Shown piece after piece: positions 42,973 through 64,000 of a stretch of 64,000 nt of DNA. This DNA comes from Coenobita brevimanus (lineage: Eukaryota; Arthropoda; Malacostraca; Decapoda; Coenobitidae). The stretch's first letter is position 1. Each line of letters opens with the position of its first letter. The stretch is from positions 29,613,153 to 29,677,152 of the forward strand of contig CM064690.1 of the NCBI GenBank assembly GCA_032717465.1, written 5' to 3'. The notes under the pieces are model-generated. The model worked only from the letters and a program-made list of their open reading frames with translations. It had not been told where the DNA came from and ran no database searches. Both the position numbers and the translations under genes were made by a program.

Positions 42973-44264
42973 GATATACACAAGCATGGCCATAAAAACA
43001 ACTTTTCACATGCATTGGTCCATATAGACACCCCCTTCCCATTTATATATACTTTTCACCATTGAAAAAAAATATATATATATCCACCAGATCAGAGTAC
43101 ATGGAAATTGAGTGAATAGAGCTGAATAAGGTTGCATCAGCATCAAATACTTGCTGGCACAATGGGAATTTTGCATCACTGTAGCCCATATGAGTAGCAC
43201 CACTGGATGTAGGCAAAAAATATTATGGGTAATGATGCATTGATGCAGTGCTTCTTTTGGCCCCAGTAACCATTTGGTGTGGATAAAGACAATGGGAGTG
43301 AATTACAGTAAAGTAGTTGGAAGAAGGAAAGCTGGATTAAGAATGGGTTTAGGGGACAAGCTTGGAGAGAGTATGAAATAGAATGCCGTGTCCCGGGAGG
43401 AAGGGTTACTAAGGCCTAGTGACAGGTTTGGGGATGTCTTTTTGCAAAGGCCACACCGTATGGGATGCAGCATCAGGAATTAGATGAAATAGATGGGGAT
43501 ACAAAATCAAAATTAGTTTCTGAGACTTTATCAAGCAGCTCAGTGAAATGAGTTAATTTCCTTACAAATTTTTCTTAGTTGAGTGTGCCCTGCCCTGTGT
43601 GAATTTGAGTGTTGATGATTGACAAATTTTGCCACAGCTGTTTTGAGGAATGTTAGTGAATGATAAGCAATGTCAGAAAGTAAATACTGTGTATTGTAAA
43701 GTGTAAGTCTCTACTTGTGATGAAACCTCTGAGTCACTGGCATGAATGTAAGACAAGTGGTAGAAATGCAGCGGACAGACACTTACGTACCTGGTATCTG
43801 TGTCTGAGAGAGGTGGCGATTGGCAAGTGTATAATGCAGAACCTTCCTTGTGTGTATGTGGAGAGTGGCTGGAAAGTGTTATCAGACATTTCAAGCATTG
43901 CAGGCTTTGTTGAAGGGAACATGATTTTTTTAATTCATTACCATCCACAGACAAAATATAATTTATATCAGGAAGACTATTCTTCTGTCATGTTTCATTC
44001 TTTGCAATATACAGTATGTGCAAATGTTCACAATCATCACAGTGTAGGTACAGGAATTGTCATTGAAGTTTGTAGGGAATGTTTACTGTAGGTTCCAAAC
44101 TAGAATTAGATCCAGCATAAAAAGAAGTTGTTGCAACATTCATAATCTAGGGTCTTATCTTTGATGTATGTTCATGAATTTTATATAAATGTGCAAAAGA
44201 AAGTTATAATTAAAAGTATTGCTTAGTAAAAATACTATTTCAGTCTTCACAGAGCTGGTGCTTG

Positions 44265-44690
44265 TATTTAACCACTTCAACCTGGTTACGTTACTTGTAT
44301 CTTTGTCTTGCCATTACCAGTGATTTTATTCACCAGTAGGAGAGTCACCAGGTGTGTCATTGCTGTTGTTGTGGCTCCAAGATCATTTGAAATGTGAACC
44401 TAGTGGACTGCAGGCTTAAGTTGCCCTTCTGCAGTTCACCGTCCTCCTGTCAGGGGATAGGGCATGATTTGGGGGACATGATATAACCAGGCAGTTGAGA
44501 CCACCTGGTTATATATGTGCCACCACATGAAGGCATCCCTCTCCAGCACTGTCACCTGGTTTTGAAGGGATTAATGAAAACTGTATCTAATACCTCCAGC
44601 TTGAAGTCTCCCATATGCTGAATAAAATTGTCTAGAGAAAGCAAGAATAAAATATATAGTACATCACTGGACTGAAGGGGTTAGTGTTTA
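44265..44690. repeat. Repeat family F element split by a nested family A copy
   Basis: The outer element begins TTTAACCACTTCAACCTGGT and ends CTGGACTGAAGGGGTTAG. Between about 44365 and 44560 it is interrupted by a complete reverse family A copy. This gives a relative age: F was in place before A inserted. Confidence 0.6.
44365..44560 (-). repeat. Repeat family A, reverse copy nested in family F
   Basis: 'gtgaacctagtggactgcag', 'gcagttcaccgtcctcctgt' and 'gccaccacatgaaggcatcc', about 190 bp, with 'tgttgttgtgg' (CAA-tail) at its left end. Confidence 0.85.
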
Positions 44691-44984
44691 TTTTTAATTA
44701 TGTAGTATGTGTTTTGCAAAGGAATTAGACTGGGTTCACTTACAGTAGTAGAGTTATGACCGGTTGGGAGTTGTGGGAGTGACTTAAATGTAACTGCTGC
44801 ACTGTTTCTTTTGTCAAAATGTTGCACAACATTAACTTTGTTTTATGTTATTATGTGATACACAGGAGTGGCATGTGTTTGTATTTTATGGTATAAATGG
44901 GAGCTGAAGTTTGGTGTTTGATCTGTCCTAGGGTACAAAATGCATATTACCGAATGTTTGTTCTAACCTGACAGTGATCCCCAT

Positions 44985-45158
44985 CCCTTTTCACCTTAAC
45001 TGGCTGGCATATCAGATTGGAGGATTGATCTGACTGGTAACCAAGGAGACTCATCCCTGGTGCATTACTAAGGCTCATGGAATTGCAGTGTAACCATGGC
45101 TTAATATTTAAGTTGTGGGAGTGACCCAGTCATGTCAGTTGAAAACAAATGACAATAC
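44985..45158 (+). repeat. Repeat family D copy
   Basis: 'gactggtaaccaaggagact', 'atggcttaatatttaagttg' and 'tgggagtgacccagtcatgt' match the copies at 22095 and 32558. Confidence 0.8.
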
Positions 45159-45647
45159 AGTATACAGAGTTACACCCATTCAGTGGAGCTGAAAGGTGTT
45201 AGGGACCTTTGTCAGGTTTTGGTTTTATTTCTAAGTTTCCTCCTCAACTTTCATCACCATCATATCATCATCATCATCTCTTATGCCTTGGTGTCACCTG
45301 GGAACCCCTTAACAAGGTATGATGATGACAGAAACTCCTTCAGGCTACCTTATCCCTGACACATCTCTCTCACTCTCACAAGTACTCCTCTTCCTCCTCC
45401 ATTATGCAGTTGATTGGGTGGGTAGCTAAAGATAAAGTGTGGATATGTATCAGTTTTATATGTGTTATCTACAATAAGGATGGAATAATTACAGGTATAC
45501 TAAGGGGTTTTATTGATGGTGTTACTTTGATGCTCATTTAAAATGTACAGTTGACTTGCAGATTCTTGGCCTCTGTATTCATCCCAAGATGATGAGTGGC
45601 GCTAATGGTATAAACTTAATATGCGACTTTACTAAGTGTTACACGAT

Positions 45648-45887
45648 GCTTACTTATCTTTTTTTCTTACAGGATTTTCGTATTTAACACCAAGTATTAT
45701 CGTGATCAGAAATTTGCCAGTGCAGTGCTTACTTACTTCCTTTTCCAACAGTATTTTCAAACTTTGCAGCAAGTATTATCATGATAAAAATTTTGCCAAT
45801 GCAGTACTTCCTTATATTCTTTTCATACAGTATTTTCACATTGAGCACCAAGTCTTATCATGAGCAAAAGTTTGCCAACACCATCCC
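45648..45887 (+). repeat. Three-unit tandem repeat of about 78 bp
   Basis: Units start near 45648, 45727 and 45803, each running from 'gcttacttac...cttttc..acag' through 'tattttca' to 'caagtattatcatgat' and 'atttgccaatgcagt'. They are 75-80% alike by eye. The DNA is not coding. Confidence 0.75.
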
Positions 45888-46569
45888 AGTGACAGTGATG
45901 ATGGTAATGTTAGGTGTGTGCTGCATGAAAATACCTTGTACATGGGATAGGTAGTAAAATGAAGAGTGAGTATAAATAGTAACATGAGCATTGTTTGCTA
46001 ATATGTACACAACAAAACAAAAACAGACATCTTGTTGGCACAGGACTGTTGGCACATTTTAAGATGGTAAAGTACAAAACATTTTTTTTTTTTTTAAATA
46101 TATGTAAATGTATCGCATTATTTGTACACATATTTATCCTGTCCTCTAGATGTAATATACCACAGATTAGAGTGTAGAAATGCATGATGTACTTCACAAA
46201 CATTGGCACCAATATGCCATTGTTTTGTTTGATAGTTTTGTGGAAGAAATGATGCCGCTCCTGACCTTGTGCATACTGTATAACAATAATTTTCATCTTT
46301 CTCCCTATCATGACCTCAGAGATACCTACTTCCACACTGTTCATCATCTCTATACTTGAATATTCTGCCAGTGGTTTTGTGAGGCATAGTTAGTGGTGAT
46401 TTATCTTCTTTTTCCAACACAACCTTTGGTTCCTACAATTAACTTCAATTCTGTTTAAAGTTGCCAATAAAGAAATTATATATTTTTAAAGGCTGTAGGT
46501 AATTGTACCTTAAGCAGACCAATGTACTTCACTTTAGTAGGGATAAATTTGTCAGCCTTAGGTTGTTTT

Positions 46570-46865
46570 ATCTCAGGATCAGCAGAAGGTGAACCTGGTG
46601 GTTTGCAGGTGGAAGCTTCCTCCTTCAGTCTATCCTCCTCCACCATATGAAGGCATCTTTCTTAACTATCTCACAAATCTTAATTCTGTCTGTCAGTCTA
46701 TTACCAGATGCCTTAATCCCGAAAGGGGTGCTACAAACAAATCACCTCCATGTCGCCCTGTCCCCCGCCTTTTCACTACCCTTTTAAGTTATGTACCTGT
46801 ATCAGTGTTATAATCCTTTATTGCCCCATCAAGAGTATAGGAGCCTGGAGCTAGAGTACCCCTTT
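46570..46865. repeat. Truncated family A, family C and family G copies in a row
   Basis: 46570-46660 keeps only the two ends of family A (internal deletion). 46685-46790 is family C in reverse ('ccagatgccttaatcccgaa', 'caaacaaatcacctccatgt'). 46808-46865 is family G ('tttattgccccatcaagagt'). The last provides TTTATT (46817-46822), an AATAAA on the minus strand 48 bp past the SLC5 stop. Confidence 0.65.
46817..46822 (-). terminator. Candidate polyadenylation signal of the SLC5 gene
   Basis: AATAAA on the minus strand, 48 bp after the stop codon at 46870, inside a family G repeat. Confidence 0.35.
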
Positions 46866-46869
46866 TATG

Positions 46870-54556
<7,687 letters not shown>

Positions 54557-54639
54557 GGCTGACTCGCTGCAATGTAAACAAAATGGGATTACTACCGACT
54601 CCGAAGACGCACTTGTTGTAGATTCAGTTTCTATTTATG

Positions 54640-54775
54640 CTTGTGTTTGTCTGCCTGCCTGCCTGCCTATCTCTCTGTCTGTCTATCCACCTGCTTGTCT
54701 TTCTGCCTGTCTATCTGTCTATCCATCTGCCTGTCTCTGTGTCTTTATCTCTGTCTCCCCGTCTGTCTATATGTA
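54640..54775 (+). repeat. TCTG/CTGC tetranucleotide tract
   Basis: Degenerate TGCC and TCTG units shortly upstream of the SLC5 start codon on the gene's 5' side. Confidence 0.85.
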
Positions 54776-54779
54776 TTAA

Positions 54780-55255
54780 CAAAGGCTCTCATCCGTGCCT
54801 GATCCGATTTAGGTCAGAATTTACACACATTGCTCATTGTGCATGGGGTCAGGAAGAAGTGACGCGATTTGGGTGCAGGTGGGTCAAAAAATTATGGGTC
54901 AAAGTTCAATGTGCGGCGCTATCACAAGAAAACCTGATTCAGTTTATATCAAAGTGGGTCCATTCATTGTCTGTGGGGATGGGAAGACGTGATTCGATTT
55001 CGGTGCAGGTTAATGAAAGGTCAAGGTCACAGGTCGGGGTCACGGGTCAAGGTAACAGGTCAAAGATGAAGGTAACAGGTCAGAGGTCAAGGTAACAGGT
55101 CAAAGGTCAAGGGTCACAGGTCAAAGTTTAGGTGCCTCTTCATTCTGGTCTCTAAGTACCTGTGAGAAGTTACATAAAAAAAAAATAAAGGAAAATAATT
55201 ACGGTATAAATAATACCTCTGTCATAATCAAACAGCAAATCAGACTAGAACATTC
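54780..55255. other. Non-coding stretch with AGGTCA repeats
   Basis: 54790-55015 is unassigned and may be a diverged repeat. 55015-55130 is a short tandem of 'ggtcaaggtaacaggtcaaa' type units containing many AGGTCA half-sites. No gene. Confidence 0.5.
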
Positions 55256-55530
55256 ATAAAGTGCATACCTCCGCCACGACAATACCATCCCATCTTGTGT
55301 TCTTTTATGACCTTGACCTTTGACCTTCCCCTCCCGCCCCCCAAGTTAGTCATTTGTTCCTCTGATGGTCCTCAATTAGTATTTAAAATCTGGTGTAAGT
55401 CCATCCAAAAATACCAGATATTATTATTATTTTTTTAACTGCTTTCATACGTACATTCGTACAGAGAGACAGACGGACAGATATAATGACAAACAGGACA
55501 GATATACAGACAGACAGGCAGACACATAGA
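55255..55530 (-). repeat. Repeat family E copy
   Basis: It starts 'aaagtgcatacctccgccac', followed by 'tgaccttgacctttgacctt', and ends in an ACAGACAG tetranucleotide run (55470-55560). Confidence 0.5.
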
Positions 55531-57540
<2,010 letters not shown>

Positions 57541-58325
57541 TTTAATTACGAGCGAGCCAGTGCAGCGAGCGAGGCGATGTTTACGTTCAGCTGAGAAATG
57601 AGCGGCCCGTCACGACCCTGCCCGACCCCAGCGGTTTTCAGAGGCTAATAACTTTTCTACTGTGTGAGATTCCTTCAGCAGGTAGTAGATACATTTAATA
57701 AAGTTTGTTTTTAGCTATATATTTCCCCATGAGACCAAAGAAATCCCTTGGAATCCTAGCTTTCCAAGGGTATGTACTGAGGGCTGCAATTGACACGCTC
57801 CACCATGAAATCGAATGAAAGAAGAATTTCCTGTTGTAACACTATGTTTTCTTGGATAAATATCGGATATTACTCTCATAATTCTACATGAACGTTTTTT
57901 CTATGTTTAGGGGGTGAAATCAGCAAGGGTAATCGTCCCATATCCGGGTTTTATCATTCCATCAATAGCCAAGCGTTTACCGACTCAGTTCGATGACTCA
58001 GCAAGTCGGGAGCAGAGAACTGAACATTGCGCGTGTGATAAATGCTACGGAGTCACGCTATATGCACAGCCAGAGAGAAAACGTGAGAGAAGAAACGCGA
58101 GATAGTAAATATTTTAGCTCATTTATTCTTCTGTTATTGTTCAACTACCTCACCAGAAATGTTGAAAGTCTACACCAAGATGAAATTATGATGATAGAGG
58201 GTATGTACAAACGCTCGCTCGCTCGTCACGTGCCCACAAAGCTCACTTTACTGGTGTATACAAGCACACAGACCAAGCAACTACGCACACACGTACATAC
58301 ATGCATACATTATATACATATACAG
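57541..58325. other. Unassigned non-repetitive segment
   Basis: About 780 bp of balanced composition in a region otherwise made of microsatellites, with CpG-rich ends ('gcgagcgaggcgatg' near 57565). Open frames are short and match no family I know. Confidence 0.4.
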
Positions 58326-58890
<565 letters not shown>

Positions 58891-59044
58891 ACAGAGAAGA
58901 CACTAAAACACACAGACACACACACACAAGCAAGCACAAAACACACCCACCCACATACATACGCCCCTCACCATTCCATTCGGTTCCTGCAGCGTCCACC
59001 TCAGCAGTAACTTCAACAAACAAGGGATGAGGCTGCGGCACACC

Positions 59045-59760
59045 TAATGTCTGACTTGGCCTATATTTCTGATTGGGGTAGACGTAATCTTGTTGTTTTT
59101 AATACATCAAAAACTCATTTCTCACATCTTTCAACCTGACAAAATTTTCCGCAGGAGTAGCCTGTACTTTTTAACAAAATCCAACTCAATCCTGCATCGT
59201 CTTTACACGTAGCTGGGATTTCATTCTCTTGGGATTTATCTTGGAAAGAACATATTACCTTTCTTGTAAAATCTGCTTCCAGGAGATTAGGCGTGCCAAA
59301 CCGACTCCATGTCTGCTTTACCCCTGCACAGTTGTTGACTTTATTCACAGATTTTAATCGCCCCTGTGTAAAGTACAACTCTCATGTGTGGGGAGGCTCC
59401 CCTCATACAGTTCTTCTCAACAAGTTTGAGCTAAAAGCTTTTCGTCCTATCAGCTCTTCTCGTCTTAGTGGTTCCCTTCAACCTCTGTCTCTTCGCCGCA
59501 CTGTTGCATCTTTATCTCTTTTCTATCGCTTGCATTCCTCCACCCTTGAGGTGGGCGTGTAGCACTCATCCTGCAGCAAACTCTCATCTCTTTTCTGTCC
59601 AACTCTCTAATGCAGGAGTTAACCGTTACTCCCAGTTCTTCATTTATGCAACAGGTCAACTCTGGAACTGTCTTCCTCTGTCTGTATTTCCTACTGCCTA
59701 TGACCTCCAGTCTTTCAAACGCCGTGTGTCCAGGCATCTCGAAATGAACGGATCATGAAT
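59045..59760 (+). pseudogene. Decayed non-LTR retrotransposon, end of the reverse-transcriptase ORF
   Basis: Recognised from RPCVKYNSHVWGGSPHTVLL, then LRRTVASLSLFYRLH, LSNAGVNRYSQFF, GQLWNCLPLSVFP and YDLQSFKRRVSRHL. This order (R-P-x-x-E-Y-x-S-x-V-W-G, R-R-x-x-A-S-L-S-L-F-Y-R, L-W-N-x-L-P, S-F-K) is the C-terminal end of Jockey-like LINEs common in arthropods. The motifs fall in different frames on either side of about 59560 and the upstream part has stops, so it is inactive and truncated at its 5' end. Confidence 0.8.
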
Positions 59761-59950
59761 TTGGCTCTCTGTTATATTGTTTTTGTTTTTTCTTGGAGGG
59801 AACATTTTGCGGGCACCTCACCTTTGGTTCTTTCTTTCTTGCATAAAAACACATACACACACAGACGCACACAACAACAACAACAACAGAGACACACTCA
59901 TAAGCAAACAGAAAAGACACCAAAACACACATACACACACAAGCAAGCAC

Positions 59951-60021
<71 letters not shown>

Positions 60022-60149
60022 TCCTACCTGAGTCTGAGGTGTGTGTGTGCAGGTGAGAGGGACGATGGAGGGACAATGGTGTTATCTGCTACAACTGAGG
60101 AAGTGAGAGAGGGAAAGAGGGAGTGGGGAGAGAGGGAGGGGAGGGAGAG

Positions 60150-60217
<68 letters not shown>

Positions 60218-60250
60218 GAGGAGATGGAGAGAGACGGAGGGGAGGGAGAG

Positions 60251-60306
<56 letters not shown>

Positions 60307-60367
60307 AGGAGGAGATGGAGAGAGAGAGAGAGAGAGATGGTAGGAGAGGGGGAGAGATGGGTAGGAA

Positions 60368-60407
<40 letters not shown>

Positions 60408-60455
60408 GACATGATTGGAGCTTTCCTGTTCTATTAAGCGCTGTGAAATGTTATA

Positions 60456-60509
<54 letters not shown>

Positions 60510-60510
60510 A
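59761..60510. repeat. CA, GA and CT arrays
   Basis: (CA)n at about 59955-60020, GA arrays at 60150-60214, 60253-60302 and 60372-60402, and (CT)n at 60461-60507. The three GA arrays are separated by similar GGAGGAGATGGAGAGAGA phrases, a duplicated block. Confidence 0.9.
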
Positions 60511-60574
60511 TTAATTTTATGGTGACAGCGTGTGAGACTGAATTTGATCAGTTATTTAAAATGTCTTTGTTTTG

Positions 60575-60629
60575 GTGTCCATCCATCCATCCATCTGTCT
60601 ATCTATCAGTCTATCTGTCTGTCTACCTA

Positions 60630-60667
<38 letters not shown>

Positions 60668-60790
60668 CATCCATCCATCCATCCATCCATCCATTCATCC
60701 ATCCATCCATCCATCCATCCATCCATCCATCTGTCTATCTATCAATCTGTCTATCTGTCTATCTGTCTATCTATCTTCCATCCATCCATC
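60575..60790 (+). repeat. ATCC/TCTG/TCTA tetranucleotide array
   Basis: ATCC, TCTA, TCTG, ATCC and TCTA blocks follow in sequence. Confidence 0.95.
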
Positions 60791-60889
60791 CAATACTTTT
60801 TGTCCCTTTTTGCGTAGGGGACCTGGGCTAGACCACTCATTCCGACATTTAAGGCAAAGGTGACCAGCCTCCCTCGTCCCTGAGTGGCA

Positions 60890-60956
<67 letters not shown>

Positions 60957-60957
60957 G
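60790..60957 (+). repeat. Repeat family G copy followed by (GA)n
   Basis: 'gacctgggctagaccactca' and 'cctccctcgtccctgagtgg' match 8030-8140. (GA)n fills 60893-60956. Confidence 0.75.
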
Positions 60958-61059
60958 GCTAGATAGATAAAATATAAAAAAGACAAAATGATAGACAGAC
61001 GAGGTGATTGAATGTCTGTTGATGTTGGTGAATTCCTTGAGCCATATTAAATGCTAGGA

Positions 61060-61610
61060 CAGACCTCTCTCTCTCTCTCTCTCTCATCTTCTTCTCTCCT
61101 TCCATCTGTCTCTCTCCATTTCTCACCTATCTCTCCCCTTTCCCAACCCCCTCTCTCATCTCCTTCTACCTCTCCATTCAAATCTCTTCCAGTCTTCCCC
61201 CTCCTCTCCCCCCTCCCTCCCCCTCCTATCACATTCTAACACACGTCTCTTGGTGCTATCTCTCCCCCCCTCCCCCTCCCCTCCCCTTCCTTCTCTCCCT
61301 TCCCCTTCCCTCCGTCTTCCCCCCCTTCCTTCTCTCCCTTCCCCTTCCCTCCGTCTTCCCCCCCCTTCCTTCTCTCCCTTCCCCCTCCCTCCGCCCTCCC
61401 CCCTACCGTCCCTACCCACATTCATCCATTATCATCCCCCACCCCCTTCCACCCTATCCCCCTCCTTCTACCCCACTCTTCCTCTCATCTCCCCTCTCCC
61501 CCATCTCTCCCACCTCCCCCACCTGCTCCTCTCCCTGACCCAGATTTTCTCCCCCTTATATATTCCTTCTCCCCACTCCCCCCACACCCTCCCCCTCCTC
61601 CCCACCAATA
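61060..61610 (+). repeat. Pyrimidine-rich tract with a 39-bp tandem repeat
   Basis: CT/CCTCCC-rich for about 550 bp. Between 61275 and 61395 a unit of about 39 bp beginning 'ccttccttctctcccttccc' is repeated three times. Confidence 0.9.
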
Positions 61611-61674
61611 TAAATAGAAAGAAAAATATATATATACTTTATTACCTCAGCATGTAGAGCAAGATACTAACTGA

Positions 61675-61757
61675 AACACACAGACACAGACACACAGACA
61701 CACAGACACACACGCACACGCGCACGCGCACGCACACGCACACGCACACGCACACGC

Positions 61758-61800
<43 letters not shown>

Positions 61801-62275
61801 TGATGCCGCATACGGGTTCTTGCCTGGGGGTGTGAGGGCCTTACGTGGACATGAAGGTGGCAGTGTTGCGTCAGGGGCTCAGCAGAGGTTATGGAGGCCG
61901 CCAGAGATGCATGAATGAGTTGGAATGGGTTAGATATGTACGAACGAAGGCCGGCGTACAGTACATACATGCACGCACACGTACGCACACATGCACGCAC
62001 ACATGCACGCACACGCGCACACACGCACAAGCACACACACGCACACGCACACACGCACACGCACACAGACACGCGTACACACACAAGCGCGCACACAGAC
62101 ACGCGTACACACACAAGCGCGCGCACACACACAAGCATACAAGCGCGCACACACACACGCACACACGTGCTCACACGCACAGGCGCGCTCTCACGCACAC
62201 ACGCATACAGACCCCCCCACCAGTCCCCCCCCAACACTCTCCTCCCGCACACACACACAACCCCCCCCCCACAGA
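61675..62275 (+). repeat. CA/CG-rich dinucleotide arrays
   Basis: CACG/CACA repeats at 61675-61798 and 61970-62215 with a unique segment between. Nested 'acacagacacgcgtacacac' duplications are visible near 62060-62130. Confidence 0.9.
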
Positions 62276-62414
62276 AAATCCCACTTAAAATGTCTGCTTT
62301 ATAAAACCCAAAATCATGAGTGCGTGTGCGTGTGCGTGTGCGTGTAGGATGGACACTATGATAAGACGAATAAACTAACTATCCGGTACAGTGACCTCGT
62401 GTTGGAGCGTTTGC

Positions 62415-62580
62415 TGGAGAGAGGGGGAGAGTGAAAGGGGAGAGGGAGAGGGAAGGGAGAGAGAGAGAGAGAGAAAGGAGAGAGGGAAGGGAGAGAGGGA
62501 AAGGAGAGAGGGAAGGGAGAGAGAGGGAAAGAGGAGAGAGAGGAAGGAAGAGTGAGAGAGAGGAATGAATGAATGAGAAA
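62415..62580 (+). repeat. GA/GGGA-rich purine tract
   Basis: AGAGGGAAGG and GAGAGAGA units. Confidence 0.85.
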
Positions 62581-62619
62581 AGCCAGCAACAAGCTTAAAG
62601 AGGCTAGGTGGCACTAATG

Positions 62620-62915
62620 TAGGAAAGAAGGATGGACACTTATATTAGATGCAAAATACGCCGCAGCAGAAAGGAAAGCAATAATATTAAAAAAAAGAGA
62701 AAGTAGAAGAGACGCCAAGGAAATCAGTAAGCAACGAGGGGCGGGGTGACAAAGAGAGGAAGGGGAAAGCAGAGCGACGGAGGTGAAGTAGGAAGGGGTT
62801 AGTCGAGAAGAAGGTGTTGGATAGTCAAGGGGCAGTTACAGCGTGAGCAAAGTGGCAAGGGGTCACCACGCATTAAGTGACCCAAGATGAGGCGAGTGTG
62901 GCCCAAAAAAGAAGG
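62620..62915 (-). pseudogene. Decayed non-LTR retrotransposon, C-terminal fragment
   Basis: On the minus strand it reads GHTRLILGHLMRGDPLPLCS, then RCNCPLTIQHLLLD, followed by a stop. The signature G-H-[TS]-x-L-x-x-G-x-L-x-x-x-x-P-x-x-C-x-x-C-x-x-x-x-x-x-x-H-L-L marks the end of RNase H-bearing LINE proteins. The frame breaks just after HLLLD. Confidence 0.75.
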
Positions 62916-63109
62916 TAGGAAGGAAAGAAGACAGCACGGAAAAGAAGACAGGACGGAAAAGAATACAGGAAGGCAGGAAGTAAGGAAAAGAAGACAGGAA
63001 GTAAGGAAAGATAAGAACGAATTAATGAAGTTTGGAACATTAACATTCAGACATATATGCATCTGGAATTATTGGAGACGAGACACCCCATACGCCGAGG
63101 GGAACAAAA

Positions 63110-63360
63110 AAAAAAAAAAAAAACCGTATACCCATTTCTTTATCATTCTGTACCATTACCATCGAAATTCTGTATTCTCAAGGACTCAGGGTACAATGCA
63201 TCTCCACCTCAACATTGTACAGGTATTTCCACGCCATTATCCCAACACAACGTACTTTATAGGGGCCCGAAAGTGCCCATTAGCGAGGTAGAACACTTGA
63301 TAAGGATAATTTACACTTCCACGTCTTGGAGTTTATCAGTGCAAATATACTTTAAAAATA
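63110..63360. other. Short A-run and unassigned DNA
   Basis: An A-run of 18 at 63106-63123 is followed by about 240 bp in which I recognise no feature. Confidence 0.4.
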
Positions 63361-63361
63361 G

Positions 63362-63910
63362 CCACTAAGTACTTATAAAAACATTGGAATCTGCAGTACT
63401 TAGTTTTTAGAGATAGGAAGTAAAATAAACACTAAAAAATATTCTTTTGTGTACATGTTACACGTCTTTAATAAGTTCATCAGTAATATTCCTCGTAAAA
63501 ACAAGAAAAAAAATTGGTAGTCACTTAGTACTTACAAAAACATTGAGATCAGAGCTAAAATATTAAAACTAAAATCATTCTTTTGTTTACAAGCTACACT
63601 TCTTCAGGCTGTAGTCACTTAGTACTTATAAAACCCTGAGATCTGTATTAATGCTACACAATTGATAGTCACTTAGTACTTATAAAATCCCTGAGATTTA
63701 TATAATGCTACAAAACAGTCACTTAGTACTTAAAAAAACACTTAGATCTATATTAATGCTACGAAATTGGTAGTCACTTATAAAAACACATCTATATTAA
63801 TACTACATAACAGGTAGTCACACTCTACTTATAAAAACGCTGAGATCTGAAGTAAAATATTAAAACTCAAATCATAAGATTGAAAATAGCGTTCCACTTA
63901 CATATGTCAC
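63362..63910 (+). repeat. Tandem array with TCACTTAGTACTTATAAAA units
   Basis: The phrase 'agtcacttagtacttataaa' followed by 'actgagatctgtattaatgc' recurs near 63362, 63520, 63611, 63667, 63717, 63770 and 63815. Two unit lengths are mixed: about 52 bp and a longer one that adds 'attcttttgtgtacatgtta'. AT-rich and not coding. Confidence 0.85.
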
Positions 63911-64000
63911 ATTCGTTAACCACTACAGAGCTTTCGAAACGAGATTGGCGCCGCAAGAGTACGTGTTTAAAAAAATTAGTGGCAGGAAAACTAATAATTT

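Larger units (their letters stand above)
40246..46865. other. Gene-poor region between ERp29 and the SLC5 gene
   Basis: Largely AT-rich single-copy-looking DNA with repeats: family F (about 40305-40450 and 44265-44690), family A (42785-42970, 44365-44560, 46570-46660), family D (44985-45155), an imperfect duplication of about 100 bp at 42525-42700, a three-unit tandem repeat at 45648-45885, family C (46685-46790) and family G (46808-46865). Short open frames match nothing known. Both flanking genes end here, so 3' UTRs probably occupy part of it. Confidence 0.6.

Noticed and set aside
59753..60414. 219-codon plus-strand frame
   Set aside because: Thr-His and Arg-Glu repeats from (CA)n and (GA)n arrays downstream of a dead LINE fragment.
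60519..60863. Regular tetranucleotide array considered as a CRISPR-like or satellite structure
   Set aside because: There are no spacers; it is a plain TCTG/ATCC microsatellite in a eukaryotic genome.

Overview
The window is nuclear DNA from an arthropod, most likely a decapod crustacean (crab-like). The evidence is intron-rich animal genes with GT-AG introns, an extreme density of long (CA)n, (GA)n, (TCTA)n and (AAT)n arrays, an interstitial tract of the arthropod telomere repeat TTAGG, and decayed non-LTR retrotransposons. The species assignment is inference. Almost all long open frames here are microsatellite artefacts. The real genes were rebuilt exon by exon from splice sites, reading-phase continuity and family motifs.

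Five multi-exon protein genes can be assembled. (1) 14168-23120, minus strand: PNLDC1, the PARN-like piRNA 3'-trimming exonuclease, 13 coding exons and 542 aa, with an intact DEDDh set and a C-terminal membrane tail. (2) 26038-29008, plus: a secreted fibrinogen-related protein (FReD lectin), 6 exons, 321 aa. (3) 31481-35543, minus: a secreted 324-aa protein in 8 exons that I cannot name with confidence; one stretch weakly recalls the helical N-terminal domain of delta-endotoxins and the animal rapunzel-like proteins. (4) 38456-40245, plus: ERp29/windbeutel, 2 exons, 249 aa, ending in HDEL. (5) 46870-54556, minus: an SLC5-family sodium/solute symporter, 11 exons, 668 aa. Strands run -, +, -, +, -, so there is no operon-like organisation. 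The genes look functionally unrelated: germline RNA processing, innate recognition, unknown secreted protein, ER folding, transport.

Layout: 1-14 kb holds no recognised gene. It contains microsatellites, SINE-like repeats, a purine-rich kilobase (1.05-2.13 kb), a GTAG-rich tract (7.1-7.4 kb) and a 1.4-kb C/A-rich, G-poor tract (9.05-10.5 kb). 14-23 kb is PNLDC1, 24-29 kb the FReD gene, 31-35.5 kb the unknown secreted gene, 38-41 kb ERp29, and 46.8-54.6 kb the transporter with several minisatellites in its introns. 54.6-64 kb is nearly all simple repeat, with two LINE remnants and a tandem array at the right edge.

At least eight interspersed repeat families recur in the window. I label them A to H for internal reference: A and B are about 190-200 bp and SINE-sized; C is a short element with a GATA-repeat tail; D is about 170 bp; E and F look like MITEs with terminal inverted repeats; G and H are other short families. 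No tRNA, rRNA, CRISPR or prokaryotic feature was seen. I did not find a convincing new multi-gene system. The most interesting items are the unknown secreted gene, the tandem array that includes the end of the FReD coding sequence, the GC-AG intron and decayed exon copy in PNLDC1, and the glycosylation-site repeat in the transporter.
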